DNA from: Climacteris rufus
Taxonomy: Eukaryota; Chordata; Aves; Passeriformes; Climacteridae
Reading direction: 5' to 3'
DNA: 64,000 bases
Assembly: GCA_013398175.1 (NCBI GenBank)
Contig: VZRZ01002089.1
Span: 1,663,352 to 1,727,351 of the forward strand
Shown: positions 1 through 12,512 of the stretch, piece by piece
Position numbering within the stretch: the stretch's first letter is position 1
How the letters are laid out: every line of letters begins with the position of its first letter
Translations under genes and position numbers: made by a program
The notes under the pieces: generated by a model
Told to the model about the DNA's origin: nothing
Databases searched by the model: none
The model's input: the letters and a program-made list of their open reading frames with translations, nothing else

Positions 1-3
1 AGG

Positions 4-14
4 TATATAAAAGG
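4..14 (+). promoter_or_regulatory. TATA box (candidate core promoter)
   Basis: The sequence TATATAAAAGG is a strong match to a vertebrate TATA box. A start site about 30 bases downstream would fall near position 34, just before a short segment that ends in a consensus splice donor at 112-117. TATA box plus a correctly spaced short exon is the pattern of a tissue-specific RNA polymerase II promoter, but the upstream promoter lies outside the window. In a 64-kb AT-rich sequence a TATA match alone is not significant; the pairing with the donor gives it some weight. Confidence 0.35.
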
Positions 15-33
15 TACTTACTGGTTTCATTGG

Positions 34-111
34 CTTAAGCTAAATTAACTCTGCCTGCTGCTGAAAGGGACTCCTTCCCCTTCTCATTCTTGTATCAGCA
101 CTTGCAATCAG
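34..111 (+). other. Candidate non-coding first exon with GTGAGT donor
   Basis: This segment runs from the predicted start site to CAATCAG, followed at 112-117 by GTGAGT, an almost perfect donor (CAG|GTGAGT). It contains no ATG, so it would be a 5' untranslated exon. It is less AT-rich than its surroundings and pyrimidine-rich in the middle. I do not recognise the gene. An alternative is a chance match or a piece of an unrecognised LTR. No transcript evidence is available from sequence alone. Confidence 0.3.
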
Positions 112-117
112 GTGAGT

Positions 118-1600
118 CAGGTCATTTATCTTTGGTGTTTATTATTTTTTCCCCCCTGATTAGTTTTCAATCATAGCTAATCTTGACTTGCTGTAGGGTC
201 CCATGATGCATATTGGCTGAAGGCAAGCAGCACAAACTGTAGCTGAGAAAGGTGAGAGTGTTATTTTGGAAAAAATACAACCTTATTTTGGCTTAAGCAG
301 ATCATGAAGTAGGATGTACGCAGGACTTTCATGCTCAAATAACTATAGCCAAGCCCAAAATTTTAATGTGTGTACAAGAAGAGTGCATTGTGTTCACTTG
401 AGGCACAATTTAATGTTCCTATGTCCTTGTTATTCCTTTATTATACAGGTGTAATGAAATATACATTGGCCACCACCTTGAGGCTACTCAGAGAATGAAG
501 CAATATAATGTGTGGATCATGCTTGTTAACAGCAGTTTCATGTTGTGACTACATCACACCACTTTCTGAAAAATAATGTCTTTCAAAAAGCTTCTGCAGG
601 CTATGCAGGGTCTTTGTATTAACCTATAATATACCTATTATGTCTCAGCTCCTCTGTTTAACTCACTCTCCGGTGAACATAATCTTGCAGACAATGCCAG
701 TGGCAACTTCTGAGCTGGTGTTTCTTTTTTAAAGTGAGAGACAATTACTGACAGGATGTAATCTGTTGGATTTCATTCCATACTGTGACTCATTAAAGCC
801 TACATTACCTTCTGTGAATACTAGAAAGATGAACCCTTCCCCCACATGTCCTTTAAAAAAAAATTAAAATATTTGCTAGTGACTATCTGGCAGTAATGCA
901 AAGTAAATACCCATTTCCAGCACATATTTCTGTACATTTTAATTAATGAGATTGTGCCAGACAGATGAGGATCTGGAAAAAATTAGCACTTGCATGAAAA
1001 TTACATAGTGTATTTGCTTTAAGATGAAGAAACAACAGTTAGATGTGGCTCATATTTTTCTGTAATAAACAGAAAATGATATTGTATATGTTTAAATATA
1101 AGCCTGTTTGTTTTCTGTCTCTTAGAGTACCTTCTGCTCTTAATCATACAAATGCAAATAGACAGTAACTTCAGAGGAGAGAGGTTGGTAGGTAAGAATC
1201 TGCCTATATGTAGTAAATTTGCATACACTTCTTAATACATTTAAATAAATGAATACATCATACATGCCAACAAAAGCAGTCTATTGCACTCCAGACAAAG
1301 GAAAAATGCTAAGTACTGCAAAGTGAAAGATTTCAAAATGGCACCTTCAAACAGCTATAATCAATTTTATGCAGTCTTTTACTTTTTCTAAAAGTAATTA
1401 TATAATTTTTTAAAAACCTGTAGCTATCAATCATCTTCTCCTTACAGTGCTTTAAAGTTGATCTGTTTAATTGAAATAAGTCAATATAAAAATTCTTTCA
1501 AAATGAATGGAAAAACATAGCTGTTTTGAATTGTATGTGGGGTTTTCAGCATTAAGTGGCAGAGGTTTTCCACAGAAATTGCAGTTTCTTTTAATGCATA
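118..1600. other. AT-rich unique sequence, no feature recognised
   Basis: No open frame of note, no recognisable interspersed repeat and no RNA gene is visible. If the first-exon candidate is real, this would be the start of its intron. Confidence 0.5.

Positions 1601-1601
<1 letters not shown>

Positions 1602-1638
<37 letters not shown>
1602..1638. repeat. (ATT)n microsatellite
   Basis: About twelve uninterrupted ATT units. It is a simple trinucleotide repeat and probably length-polymorphic. Confidence 0.95.
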
Positions 1639-1639
<1 letters not shown>

Positions 1640-1949
1640 AAACACTTCACCAATTAAAACATAAATAAATGTACATGAATACACAGTAAGTATATAAATA
1701 ACCATTCAACGAAGAATCTATAGGATTTAATCCTGGGACCAGTATAATTTTCTCATGGCACTTGCTAAATTATTATAAACACTCCCTGAGCCCAACAGAA
1801 GAGAGTTGTTTAAATAAACCATATATATTTCTATAAAATAACAACAAAATAGCATGTAAAAGCACCAAGCAACAAGGTTCCTGAATTTTATTTAAGATTA
1901 GTAAGGGATTTAGAGAAGCATGGAGAAATGTGCATAAATATCTGATTGA

Positions 1950-2240
1950 AGGGTAAAGAAGGTAACAGACTCTTCTCAGTGGTATTCAGTGACAGGACAA
2001 GAGGCAATAGGCACAAACTGAAACACGTTTAAATTAAGAGGATACTTTTTCACTGCAAGGTTGGTTGAGCACTGGAACAGGTTACCCAGGAACATTTTAT
2101 TGAGTCCTTATCCTTGGTGACACTCAAAACCCAACTGAATGTGTTCCTGAGCAAGCTGCTCTAGTAGACCCTAATTTCAGCATCAAGGGATTGAACTAGA
2201 GAGTCCCCATGAACTTTTTGAGTTTCTACTATGCTGTGGT
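1950..2240 (+). repeat. CR1 LINE 3' fragment
   Basis: It contains the CR1 3'-region landmarks in order: GTGACAGGACAAGAGGCAA, GAGCACTGGAACAGGTTACC and a decayed GGGATTGAACTAGAGAGTCC. These correspond to the end of the reverse-transcriptase ORF and the 3' UTR. It is a 5'-truncated, non-functional copy, as expected for most CR1 insertions. Boundaries are accurate to a few tens of bases. Confidence 0.85.
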
Positions 2241-4099
2241 GCTGTGAATTGTTGCTCTCTGCCTCCATATAGAGAAATTATATGGCCTTCATTCAAGACA
2301 GACACAGAAGTTTTCCGCGAAGGATTTAGGGAGAGATTTTCTGAAGCATTCACTGTTTCCACTTTCCACCATTTATATTTCCAATGCACAGTTAATCTAC
2401 ATGAAGGAAATATATGTAATTATAGTAACAAACCCATCCACTGATGCCAGCAGCTCTGCAGTGTAACTTTCTCATGTTCATTAACATAACAGTAATTTAA
2501 TTGATTTTGTATACCACTGAATTTCTTTTCATCCACTTTAAATATCATTCTTTCAATAGCTTTTTTCTACCATAAATTTATTACAGGAAACAAAGGAATA
2601 TCCAACTGTGCTGCCCATAATTACCATCATGAAACGTCACAGCATGTTTTAACAGAGAGCTATTCTACTGCAATAATACTAGATATTCTAAATTCATGGG
2701 TTTTTAGTTCATTTACGTTTAAATATACATTAAAAAAATAAAGTAACAGCAACAACAACAAATACCTAAAAATGTCAGGCAATTTCAGGGAATTCTGAAA
2801 AGGCTGCTGGATAAATAAACAGAAGAAAAGCCTTTTTAGCATTTCCAGGTGGAAAAAGATCTCTGTGATGTTCATGATCCACTAAGTGCTGAAAGTGAGA
2901 AAACTTCCTGGGGAAATATGATCACATTTCTGCCTTTTATAGAAATCTATAAGCGATCTCAGTGGTCATTGTCACAGATATTATATTGTTCCCAATGGAC
3001 ATAACATTGGATGTGCAGCAATCTTTATGTCTCACATAACTGATAAGTCATTCAAGCCACCTAGATTGTTTTGTATTCATAAATAAAGTCTTAAATATCT
3101 ACTCTGTCTTTATAGCACTCTGTTCAACTATTTTTTAAACATTTAGCTTTCTGGTCTGACCATAGCGTTTGCTGAATACAAATTCTTAGTATATTAGCTT
3201 ACTGGAAAAAAATTATTAAAATTATAGGTTTTCTTAAGACCTCTGTCAGCTGTCTTTTCTGATACTAAAGATTGAAAAGATAGTTGAGTATGTACATAGA
3301 CTCCTAAAGTCCATATAGTCTCACACCTTGCTGATGGCAGAATGAACTTACATAGGTCCCCAGCTGCAACATGGAGATTCCTCATCTCTAAAATGATGTG
3401 AAAGAGATGTATGGACAGTCTCTGAATGAGTTGAAGAGGGCTTATCACTATCATTTATGTTCATATTTATAAAATAAAAGTGAACTGAGAAATTTTCCAA
3501 GGGAACAGCACAATAAAGGAGTCATTCCTGAATTAGACATTGAATTGGCATTATTTTGTAACTCTTAAGAGGAATTAGCACACTTAATTATCCAGAGAAA
3601 TAAAAGTATGGGAAAATTATTTATTTATGACCATGTAACTTTCAAAGCAGGAAATGTTAAGGTCAAAAATCCTGAGATTATTGCAAAAATAAATCTAAAT
3701 TTTTTTTAAAACACACAAAAATGCTTATTCTTGAATTCCTCTTTTTCTCAGGACAGCTTTATTCTGTGACTGAATTAAATTTCATCTCTTGAGGTCAGTC
3801 ATGAGAATGAAATTGCATATAACTGTAAGGAAAAAAGTTTAAATGATATAGGATTTTAAAATCTGATATGGAGATCAGATTTCATATGGTTTATAATTTG
3901 TCAAGAGTAAAAAGAAAACTAATTACAATCACAGCACTGAAACTGTGATGGTAAAAGGAAAGGACAGAAAATAAAGTGTAATTCAGCTCTGAAGGACTAT
4001 TTCTTAGATGCCAGCATACAACTTCTATCTTCCCCAATAAATTTTCTGTGTACAGAATAAGATAGACTATTATCCCTAATGATTAATTTCTTACTGTAG
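2241..4099. other. AT-rich unique sequence
   Basis: No repeat family or gene is recognised. Open frames here are shorter than 90 codons and have no recognisable protein features. Confidence 0.5.
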
Positions 4100-4154
4100 T
4101 CCACAGATTAAAAGACATGAAAGAGGATATAAGACGGATAAATCATTCCGTCTG
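4100..4154 (+). other. Candidate small internal exon
   Basis: It is preceded by a branch-point-like CCTAAT, a pyrimidine run and TACTGTAG (AG at 4098-4099), with a second AG at 4105-4106. It is followed at 4155-4160 by GTAAGT. One frame is open throughout and reads LKDMKEDIRRINHSV. An ATG at 4117-4119 with G at -3 could start translation, giving MKEDIRRINHSV before the junction, which interrupts a codon after two bases. If it joins the untranslated exon at 34-111, it would carry the start codon. I do not recognise the peptide and found no partner exon downstream. Chance pairing of splice-like signals is the main alternative. Confidence 0.25.
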
Positions 4155-4160
4155 GTAAGT

Positions 4161-5794
4161 AAAAATTTTATGTGTATTTGCATATCTAAATATATGATCC
4201 CATGACTGTAAGACTATGTCAAAATCTTCAGTCTTAGTTCACATGGGTATCTCTTACCAGAAATCTGAAAATTCAAGGTCAGTTATGCGCAAGGTCAAGT
4301 TTGATTAGACAAACTTTCAGTTCAAAATATGTCCTTAATTCATCAAATCAACCCAAATAATGCTATAAACAAGGCTACTTCAAAGATCTGCTAGTCTTTT
4401 GCACTATCTATATGAAAAAGTATCCCACAAAATTCTGAGTGATGCTCTGTGAGTGCAGGTTATCTAGTACTGTCTTTCATTTTTCCCATAATGTTTATTG
4501 ATTAACAAAAAAGGGCATATTAAAGGATTAGTTAATATTTGAAATGGTAGTCCTGTAGCCCACGAAATATATAATTGCTGTGAGTAATAAAAGATACAGG
4601 CTTTTGCCACCATTGAATCCTGAAGAATTGTATAGACTTGTCTCGGCCTGAGCTCAGTTTAGGTTTTTTAAGCTGTCATAATATTTGCTTAATGACCGGG
4701 TAATGACTGAGTGTCTTGGGAGTTTGGTTATCTTCATGAATACCAAATATGATAAATGTCTAACAAATCTGTGCAGGGGATCAGTGAAGAAAGAGCAAGC
4801 AAGCAGCCTGCATTAGCAAATATATGAAAGTCACACTAAGCAGATCAAAGACAGAGATGGAAGAAATCTCCATCAAACCTGTTTTCTCCCAGTGAAGAAC
4901 AGCCATCATAACTAACACTTTGCAACTCCCTGTATCCATCTGCAGTAGGGTGGGTACCATCAGGGCTTAGACTGGCAGTGTAAGATTCAAAATAGCACCA
5001 GAGAAAAAAGGGTAAATAGAGAGAAAAGGGTTTCTTGTGTATGACAGTGATAAACTTTGCTGAAGGAGACATTAGTTCATTAATTATATAATTAACATTA
5101 GCTTTACAGTAGGTTCATTGATACTCACGTAAGGCTGTCTTTTTTTACCCATAGTATAATTTTGAATGCAAAATTATATGTAGGAAATGTTAGCACTATG
5201 TCAATGCTGAACATTGTCATTTGACACACTGGATTACCTCCGATAAATTGTATAAGACTTTGTTTATGACCCTGTTGGCATTCTTTTTAGTTTTGATCCA
5301 GAGACATATTAAAAGTTTATTTATCACTAAAGTCAGAAACATATTTATCTAAAAATATAACAACAATAATGCCTTAACTCCCTACACTCAGTCCTTAAAA
5401 TATATTTTGTGCATAAATATTTTGTCTTATTAGTATTTTCTTTGTATCATATTAATCAGCTTTTTGGACAACCCAGCTTTATAATCCTGATTCAAACTTT
5501 GTCTTGGTGTATGTGGCCAAACATTACACAAAGGTAAACCAAATTCATACTGAGTATTTCTGAATTTGTATACACTCACACATTTGGAAATATGAACACA
5601 AATAAGTTTTAATTAATGTCAAGACCAGTTATTGTTCTTGAAGTTCAATGTAAACCAGTGCTTTTTTTTTTTCAATACTGATTTTAATGTAAGGACTATG
5701 GTATTTAGCAAGACTTACTCCAGCTATTTAAATACATTTATGATATGGTCTGTGGTTCCATTATGCCAGTGTATATTATATGTATTTTTATTGC
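4161..5794. other. AT-rich unique sequence
   Basis: Nothing recognisable: no repeat landmarks and only short, repeat-unrelated open frames. Confidence 0.5.
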
Positions 5795-6486
5795 TTGGGT
5801 GTTCTGGGGTGATAGTATCATACCGCCACTGTCATGTATTCGTATCATCAGCGGACCTTTTTCAGTACGGGACTATGTTCCCCCCCGGAGGACAACAGAG
5901 TTCCTCCCAACAGACTGTACATAAAATAAGGTGACTGCCCCGGGATTCTTTCTTCTTCCCAGCTGCGGTGTGTGCAAAGTTGGCACGGTGGAGAGAAGGA
6001 GAGGTTTTTTTTCTTTTCCTTTGGTCTTTTTTCCCTTCCCCTTGCCTTTTCGGCCAGGGTTTTTTTTGTGTGTGCCTTTTTTCTTCATTTCTTTGGACCT
6101 GTGCCATCACCTGGAACTGAGGAGGGGATCACCATCGAAAGGACATTCATCTCTTCACCCCCTCCAGGGCCTAGGGAGGCCTGGTGCAGCCTGGGCCAGG
6201 GGCCTCGGGAAGCTACCAGATCTACCAGACAGAAGGGACTCTCTCTCTGGGACTTTTCTACTAAGGTTTTCTCGTTTTGGGGATTTATTATCTGATTTAT
6301 TATCCTCATTTGGTTTTTTTGTCTTTGTTGTTTTTGCATGCATATTGTGTGTGAATAAACAGGGGTTTTTATCACTTTCTTCTGAGAATTTTCTTTCCGG
6401 ACCTAATAAGGGGAGGGGCTGGTGAGAGTTGCCTTTTCTTTTGGAGGGGTTTCCCTCCAGCTGTTATCTCAAACGATAACATTGGG
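5795..6486 (+). mobile_element. Solo ERV LTR (5800-6481) with 5-bp target duplication
   Basis: The element starts TGTTCTGGGG at 5800 and ends ATAACA at 6481, giving TGTT/AACA terminal inverted ends and a length of 682 bp. It is flanked by the direct repeat TTGGG (5795-5799 and 6482-6486). A 5-bp duplication fits class III (ERVL-like) integration. A TATA-like ATAAAAT lies at 5921 and a polyadenylation signal AATAAA at 6354-6359, which sets the orientation as +. A long pyrimidine-rich tract runs from about 6003 to 6085. No internal retroviral sequence adjoins it, so it is a solo LTR left by recombination. Long open frames across it are incidental. Confidence 0.85.
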
Positions 6487-6903
6487 TTTGATTTTAATTC
6501 AAATTTCAAATGCTTTTTAAGATTATAGGGTCGAAGGGATGGAGAAAAAATTACAGAAGCCCTACAGCTTAGTGGTTGCTTATTTTTTTCCCCTCAAGTT
6601 TAGTAAAAAGCATATTCAGATTGGTTTGGAGCTCTTTTGTCAATACTCAGACATTACTGATCCTGTTCTCTTCTCTTTTACACTCTCCAAGGGTGTTTAA
6701 TGCTAAATTTCATAATTGACAAGGTGACTATTTTTAATTAACAGGGTTCTCTGATTCTATTAGTCTTAAAATTTGAAGTTAGAAATATATTTGCTTCCCT
6801 TTGGAGACTCAACATTTAGTGTTTAATGAAGACTAGACACCTACTGATGACAATAATTATTGCTTATTTAAGAACTTATGCAAGCAAGTAATCCTTAAAT
6901 TCT
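6487..6903. other. AT-rich spacer between two LTRs
   Basis: Unique AT-rich sequence with no recognised feature. Confidence 0.5.
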
Positions 6904-7410
6904 TGTTCTAGTTTAGGCCCTGGATGTGAGGGGGCAGAGCCAGGAGCCATGTGCACTTGTCTAGGTTCTTGTTCTGTACCACACACATAATTGCTGGGGT
7001 GTGGATATAGGAGATTCTCACTTCTGAGAAGTCGGGATCTGCAGCCATTTTGTCCTTTTCAGGAGAGCAATCATGAAATGCAGTCGTGGGGTGATGCTGG
7101 TCATGACTGAAGGGTTTGTCTGCCATTGTGTTTCATTGTCTTGGGCTTGGGGAAAAAAATATGTGGATGGAGGGTATAGGGGACATTTTGTTCTTTGTCT
7201 CTTTGACTGGCTGTGGTCACCTCAGGTTGGACTTGGGAAGTATTTTGCATGCAGTCACCCTCTTTTATACACTGTTGCATTAGCACTGTTACTGTTTGTT
7301 TACTTATCTCATTGCTGTTTCCAGTAAATTGCAATCTCAAGCCGTAATCTCTGTGTTTTCTCTCTGTTACCTGAGGGGATGGAAGGGGAGCAGCTAGGAG
7401 GGGCTGGGCA
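6904..7410 (+). mobile_element. ERV LTR-like element, approximate ends
   Basis: The 3' part has the layout of an avian ERV LTR R/U5 region: a TATA-like TTTTATA near 7263, then CTTATCTCATTGCTG and CCAGTAAATTGCAATCTC. A G-rich stretch ending GGGGCTGGGCA at 7410 follows. The proposed start TGTTCTAG at 6904 and end CA at 7410 give 507 bp, but the flanking pentamers match only partly, so the ends are uncertain. No internal sequence is seen next to it. Confidence 0.6.
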
Positions 7411-8287
7411 TTTTTCCATAATTTATTGCATTTTTTGACCTTTTTTTAATAGGTGTTTTTAGCACTCAGAGAATGGAGCTTTTATCTATTCTCAAAGTCA
7501 GTATATCAATTCAGAAGTGAAAATAAAACATTGTTATTTTTCATTAAAATTCTTTGCAATTTCAAATTCATGGGGAAAAGATAGGCAATTTATATTACAT
7601 TTCTGGAAAATAAATAATAGTTTCATATGGGTTTGAAATGGGTTTTTTGTATCCAAGGTCAGCTTGTTATCTATTATGCTACTTTAGTCTTAAAATTATA
7701 ATTATTTGCCTCAATGTTAATGGCTTCTATTTCTTTGGGGGATAAGAAGTAAGCAAAGTGGGTAACTGCAGTACTTCTACCATTGTTCTTAATTTTCCAG
7801 AGCTTCAGGTAGTGCAAATAGATTACAGTCTTGCATACATTGCTCTGGCCTTCGTTTTCAGCATGGAAACTGAAATATTTAAATTTATTGACTTAAGCAG
7901 AAACAGACAAAACACTTTAACAGTACACATATATTGAGAAGAAAAACAAAACTAGACATTGAAGAAGAAGTAAAAAAAGTAAAGGACTCTAGCTGCAGCT
8001 ACCTGATGCAGCTTATAATACACACTTGTAACATTTGTTAAGAAACAGAAATAAGGTTTCTACATGTTGAATTCTGATTTTTTTATCTCTGATCCCCAAG
8101 TAACACTGCACTAAAGACACTGGTTATAAAGAACAAAAATTACAAATTATATTACAGGACTCTTTTAAAGAGATAGAGACAAAAGAAAAGAAAGGAAAAG
8201 AATATGAGTCTGGTACTAATGAAAAGAATGGAAATAAACAGGAGAAAGCTAAAGAAGTGGATATAGATAATATGAAATAGTAAGTCT
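7411..8287. other. AT-rich unique sequence
   Basis: No gene or interspersed repeat recognised. Confidence 0.5.
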
Positions 8288-8505
8288 GAATCGTGGAATC
8301 ACTTATGCTGGAAGAGATCCTTAAGATTATCAAATGCAACTGTTAAGCTAACACCACCAAGTCTAAATGTTCCTAAACACCACATCTATGTCTTTTAATC
8401 ATTCCCAGGGAATATTTAAAAGACTCATCCTCTTCCCTGAGCACCCTGTTCCAAAACTGGACAGCCCTTTCAGGAAAGTTTTTTCCTTGGTTCTATACAA
8501 AAAAT
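8288..8505 (-). repeat. CR1 LINE 3' fragment, reverse strand
   Basis: It begins AATCGTGGAATCACTTATG with GGAAGAGATCCTTAAGAT following, the reverse complement of the CR1 terminal octamers and 3' end. It runs on through TTCCCTGAGCACCCTGTTCC and CTTTCAGGAAAG. It is an old, diverged copy. Confidence 0.75.
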
Positions 8506-9633
8506 CTTGTGGGAAAGAAAAGTGAAGCGAGTTGTGTATATTAGCTTTCAGATGAACATATTCCACTGGTTTCGTTAGTTCCTAATTTTTGACAAAACTC
8601 ATGCACATTAGCTGGAAAATTTAATCTGCTTTAGGGTTAATTGGTTGCAAAAATTGTGTTAAAGGATACAAATATATGGCTATTTACAGAAAGATAGAGA
8701 AGTGGAGAAGGTAAGAAACTCCATGTTTAAATTGTTACCCAAGCATCTATTAGTAGTTTTTAAATCTCTCACTATCATTTTCAAGACTTTTTTTTGGTAA
8801 GTATTTTTCCTATACCACAGAACCTTGGTTTTCTTTTCTTTGTTCTTTCCTTTTCAAAGACAGGAAAGGTAACATCAGCTCCTCTGCAGCTTAAAGGGAG
8901 GGACTGAATCAGCAAATTGGAGGATCTAGGATGGAATAATTTAGGCCATATCACACAGGAGTTACAGATTTAAACATGGACTGGAACTTGGGGTTTCCTA
9001 GCTCTGTATTATAGTGTAGATTACGTCACCATTGTTGATCTCTAGTATGTCCTCTGATGAAACATATCTGAGTCAATGTGGTCACTATTTAAGATGTATA
9101 TTTAGACTATTTCACAACCCATACTTGAAAATGACCCATGTAGAACATCAAAGAAGTGCTGTTCAAGAAGCACAACAGAATGTCAGTCTTTGAATTGGTG
9201 GTTGATTTTCAATTTAGATATACAATGGAATAGTTTCTTGAATCAGGGTTTAAATATTTTTATTTTTAATACATCTGAGATTTTTTTAAACTTTTTTTAA
9301 GAGAACAACAATGTCTTTTGAAATAATTAGCCTCTACAATGTAATTGTTTTGAAATGTTTCAGGGTTTATTCATTGATGAAAATTCTTGGTCCATAATAT
9401 AGAATGTTAAAAATTCATAATGTTGAAATTGGATTGAAATATTTTCCTTTAAAAAGTAGTACTTTTTACTTCGACCTAAAAGAACTAAAGATTTCTTTTT
9501 ATCACAAGAGTAAACATATATCAATTGGAAGATATAATTGTAATGCCTGTAAATATCTTGTTGAATATCAAGCACTGATGATCAAATACCTGATCAATGT
9601 TAACCTAAACATTATTTGGGAAGTCTCTGTTAT
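8506..9633. other. AT-rich unique sequence
   Basis: No recognisable gene or repeat. The 77-codon frame inside is AT-rich and unremarkable. Confidence 0.5.
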
Positions 9634-10720
9634 GTAATTGTGGTAGTTTGAGGGGATCTGGCTTTTTGGGTGTGGTAGCGGCCAAGAGACAGCTCCTGTG
9701 AAAAGCTGCCAGAAGCTTCCACAGCTGTCCAGCCAGGGCCTATCTCTGATGGCTTCTGAAGATGGACGTGCTGTTAGCCACAGATGGGCCAATTAGGAAG
9801 GAAGGTAACGTCTCTGTGACAACATATTTAAGGATCAAACATGGGAGTACGCATGCACTCACCATGTAGCTTTAGTTATGTAGTTGTAGGTAGGGGAGAA
9901 GGAGTACAGCATCCAGAAGAAACAACAGTTATGGACACCAGCAAAATCAGCCAAGAAGAGGAAGGACAGGGGAGAAGGTACTTTAAACATTGGAGCTGAG
10001 ACATCTTTGCAGCCTGTGGTAAGGACTGTACCACTGCAGTGTTTCCCTGCACCCTGAGGGTCCATGAAGGAGCCGAGATCCACCCTGCGACGGGGCAGGA
10101 GGGGGTGAACTCCTACAGGTGGGACTGTGGTCTGGTGGGAATTGACATGGAAAATGAGGCCTTTGCTCCTGGGTACTGAAGGGAGTCAATTGTGTTAAAA
10201 AAGCCTTTTATTTTTCCACCCTAAGATGGACCAGCCGGGCCTTGGGAGGACGAAAGGATGGTAGCAGTGTGTGGGTGGGCTGTCCGCCAAGAGGGAAACC
10301 ATAACTTCTGCAAAAATTGCCACAGTCCTTGCGGAAAGAGAAAAAGACAAAACTGTCTCCCTTCCAAATATTTTGCCAAGAAGAGAAAACATCTGAGGAA
10401 TGAACTGACTGGGAAAAACCCCCCTGGTTCTCCTTGATCTCTGGGGGAAGGCGGGGAGGGCTGGGGTGGTGGGGGGGGTGAAGAGAGAGTGTTTCAAGAG
10501 AAATGTTTTTGCTTGCTCCTTTACCTCTGTAATAAATTCACCTTATCTCTTTAAGATTTGAGCCTGTTTTAACCTGCTTTAATTAGAGGGCTTTCTTCTC
10601 TCTCAGTGTCCTTATCTCAGCTTAGTAACAAATTCCTCCCTCCTGTGCGGCTGGGGGGCAGGGGGGGAGCAGCTTTCATGGCGCTTTGGCGTTCAGCCAG
10701 GGCTAAACCATGACAGAAAT
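9634..10720 (+). mobile_element. ERVL-type LTR, about 1077 bp (9639-10715)
   Basis: It starts TGTGGTAGTTTGAGGGG at 9639 and ends AACCATGACA at 10715. The flanks GTAAT (9634-9638) and GAAAT (10716-10720) agree at four of five bases, compatible with a mutated 5-bp duplication. A polyadenylation signal lies at 10531-10536 (TGTAATAAATTCACC), followed by a U5-like region with CTTATCTC blocks. Its 5' portion shares architecture with the LTR family at 17105 and 19184 (a CCTGTGAAAAGCTGCCAGAAG-like block), so it is probably a related subfamily. It appears solo: no internal region is recognised on either side. Confidence 0.75.
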
Positions 10721-12512
10721 ATATCTTTTTCTTACCTATGTTATAGGTCTTATAGTAGGTCAGCCATTAGCATGCATGTGCAGGTCTTTAAACTTAATAT
10801 TTATGCTGCTTTGTTATAAGTGACAGAATATATTGGCCTTTGCAAAAGAAAGTTAAGAAAAAGAAAAAATACGGGAGGATGCTGTTTGTGCTGTTTGGCT
10901 GACAGTGTGTCACTGACGTTTGATTGAGAGGTTTTTTGAACCATTTAATTACATAGTATTTGGATTTTTATTCTTCACTTAAATTTTGCAGTTGAATTAA
11001 CTGGCATGTCCTGTACATACTTAATCGTCTTCTCCCTGCACCTAGATAATTAGAAGTTTGATTATGATATTTAATATATTAGAGGCTAGGTTTGGAATGG
11101 AAGGAAGAGTAAATATATATTTTTATCTTTTCTCTGTGTTTCTAAAAATATTTAATCAAATACCAAGCTTAGTGGACTGGATTCATTTTTATTATAACCG
11201 TCCAGGGAAGGTATCCCTTTATAGGATAGCATTACAGATGTCTTCTAAAGTTTGATAATATTTACTAATTTTTGCTTCTTAAAAATAAATTATTTCTGCT
11301 TGCCATTCTTGATCAGCAGTAGTTATAAACATAATTAAAACTGGATCTTTCAGACAGATAATGTCAAATCCTAGTCATAATATAGTAAACTGAATAGAGC
11401 TTTATATTTAATAAAATCGGGCTATTTTTTTTTGTCGGGTGCAGTTGTGACTTGATTGAAATTTTCTACTAACCTCTTTGAATTTCTGCCCAATCAATGT
11501 TTCCTCTGTAGATCTAAAAACAAAAAACAAAACCCACCCAATTTTTCAAAGTTTATTTTACATATTTTGTTTAAGAATATCATTTTCTCCAGCCTAGCAT
11601 AAACACATTATTCCTACTCAGTATCTTTTTAGTAATACTAATTTTCCCCTATTTTTATAGGTATTAATTTTAATATTTTGAGATTTAAGTTTTGATCTGC
11701 AAATATGGCAGGCAGACACCTGTGGACAGGGCTGTAAAAGTGAATTACAAGAGAAAATTCTACCCTTCCCAAAGGGAAATGATGCTGAAATTTACTTTGC
11801 ATTGTATATTTGAACACCAAAGGAAATTATTGACTTTGCTGGTCTCTTTTCATTTAGCTGATGCTACTGTAAATGCATTGATTCTAGGAGAACTAACTCT
11901 GATAAGCATAATTTTACAAAAGATAGTAAAACAGCAATTTTACCAAGTCAATTAATTAATCGTGTGAAAATGTTTCATTATAATCGGATTTTTATTCTAC
12001 AGTTTCATCCTCTGTCTCAGCTCTTTCATTCATTCCTCCTTTCTTCAGTTAATTTTATTTTCTGGAGAAACAGTTTTAATATGCTTTGTTTTTATGTCAA
12101 CTTAATTATGACTCACTAATGTAAAAAAAAAAATAGGATAATCTTTTCTACCTGTAGTCCTGACTTTGACCAATCAAGTCAGAAGACAGAAGTTGATAGA
12201 TGTTAACAGAAGTTAACTTCAAGTTAGAAGTCTTCCATGTAAATTAGAGACAGTGATTTCAAGTGATATCATGCTAGGTGGAGTGGCTGCTAAGAGTGGA
12301 TACCTTAATTATATAAACCACTGCTCACAAATGCTCAAACAATGCTTTGCAACCTGGTATTCTTGTATGTACATTGGCAAAGATACACTATAATGTTAAT
12401 ATTTTTCATTTCTACTTGATTCATTTTCAGTTATCTTGAATTATTATTTCATTTTGCTTTTCCAGTCCCACTGAATGCTGGTCTCCCAATCTAGAAGAAT
12501 GATTTCCTTCAC
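10721..12512. other. AT-rich unique sequence
   Basis: No gene recognised. Open frames up to 87 codons have no identifiable features. Confidence 0.5.

Noticed and set aside
5931..6425. 164-codon open frame with a hydrophobic phenylalanine-rich start
   Set aside because: It lies wholly inside the solo LTR. The Phe/Leu run is just the translated pyrimidine tract.
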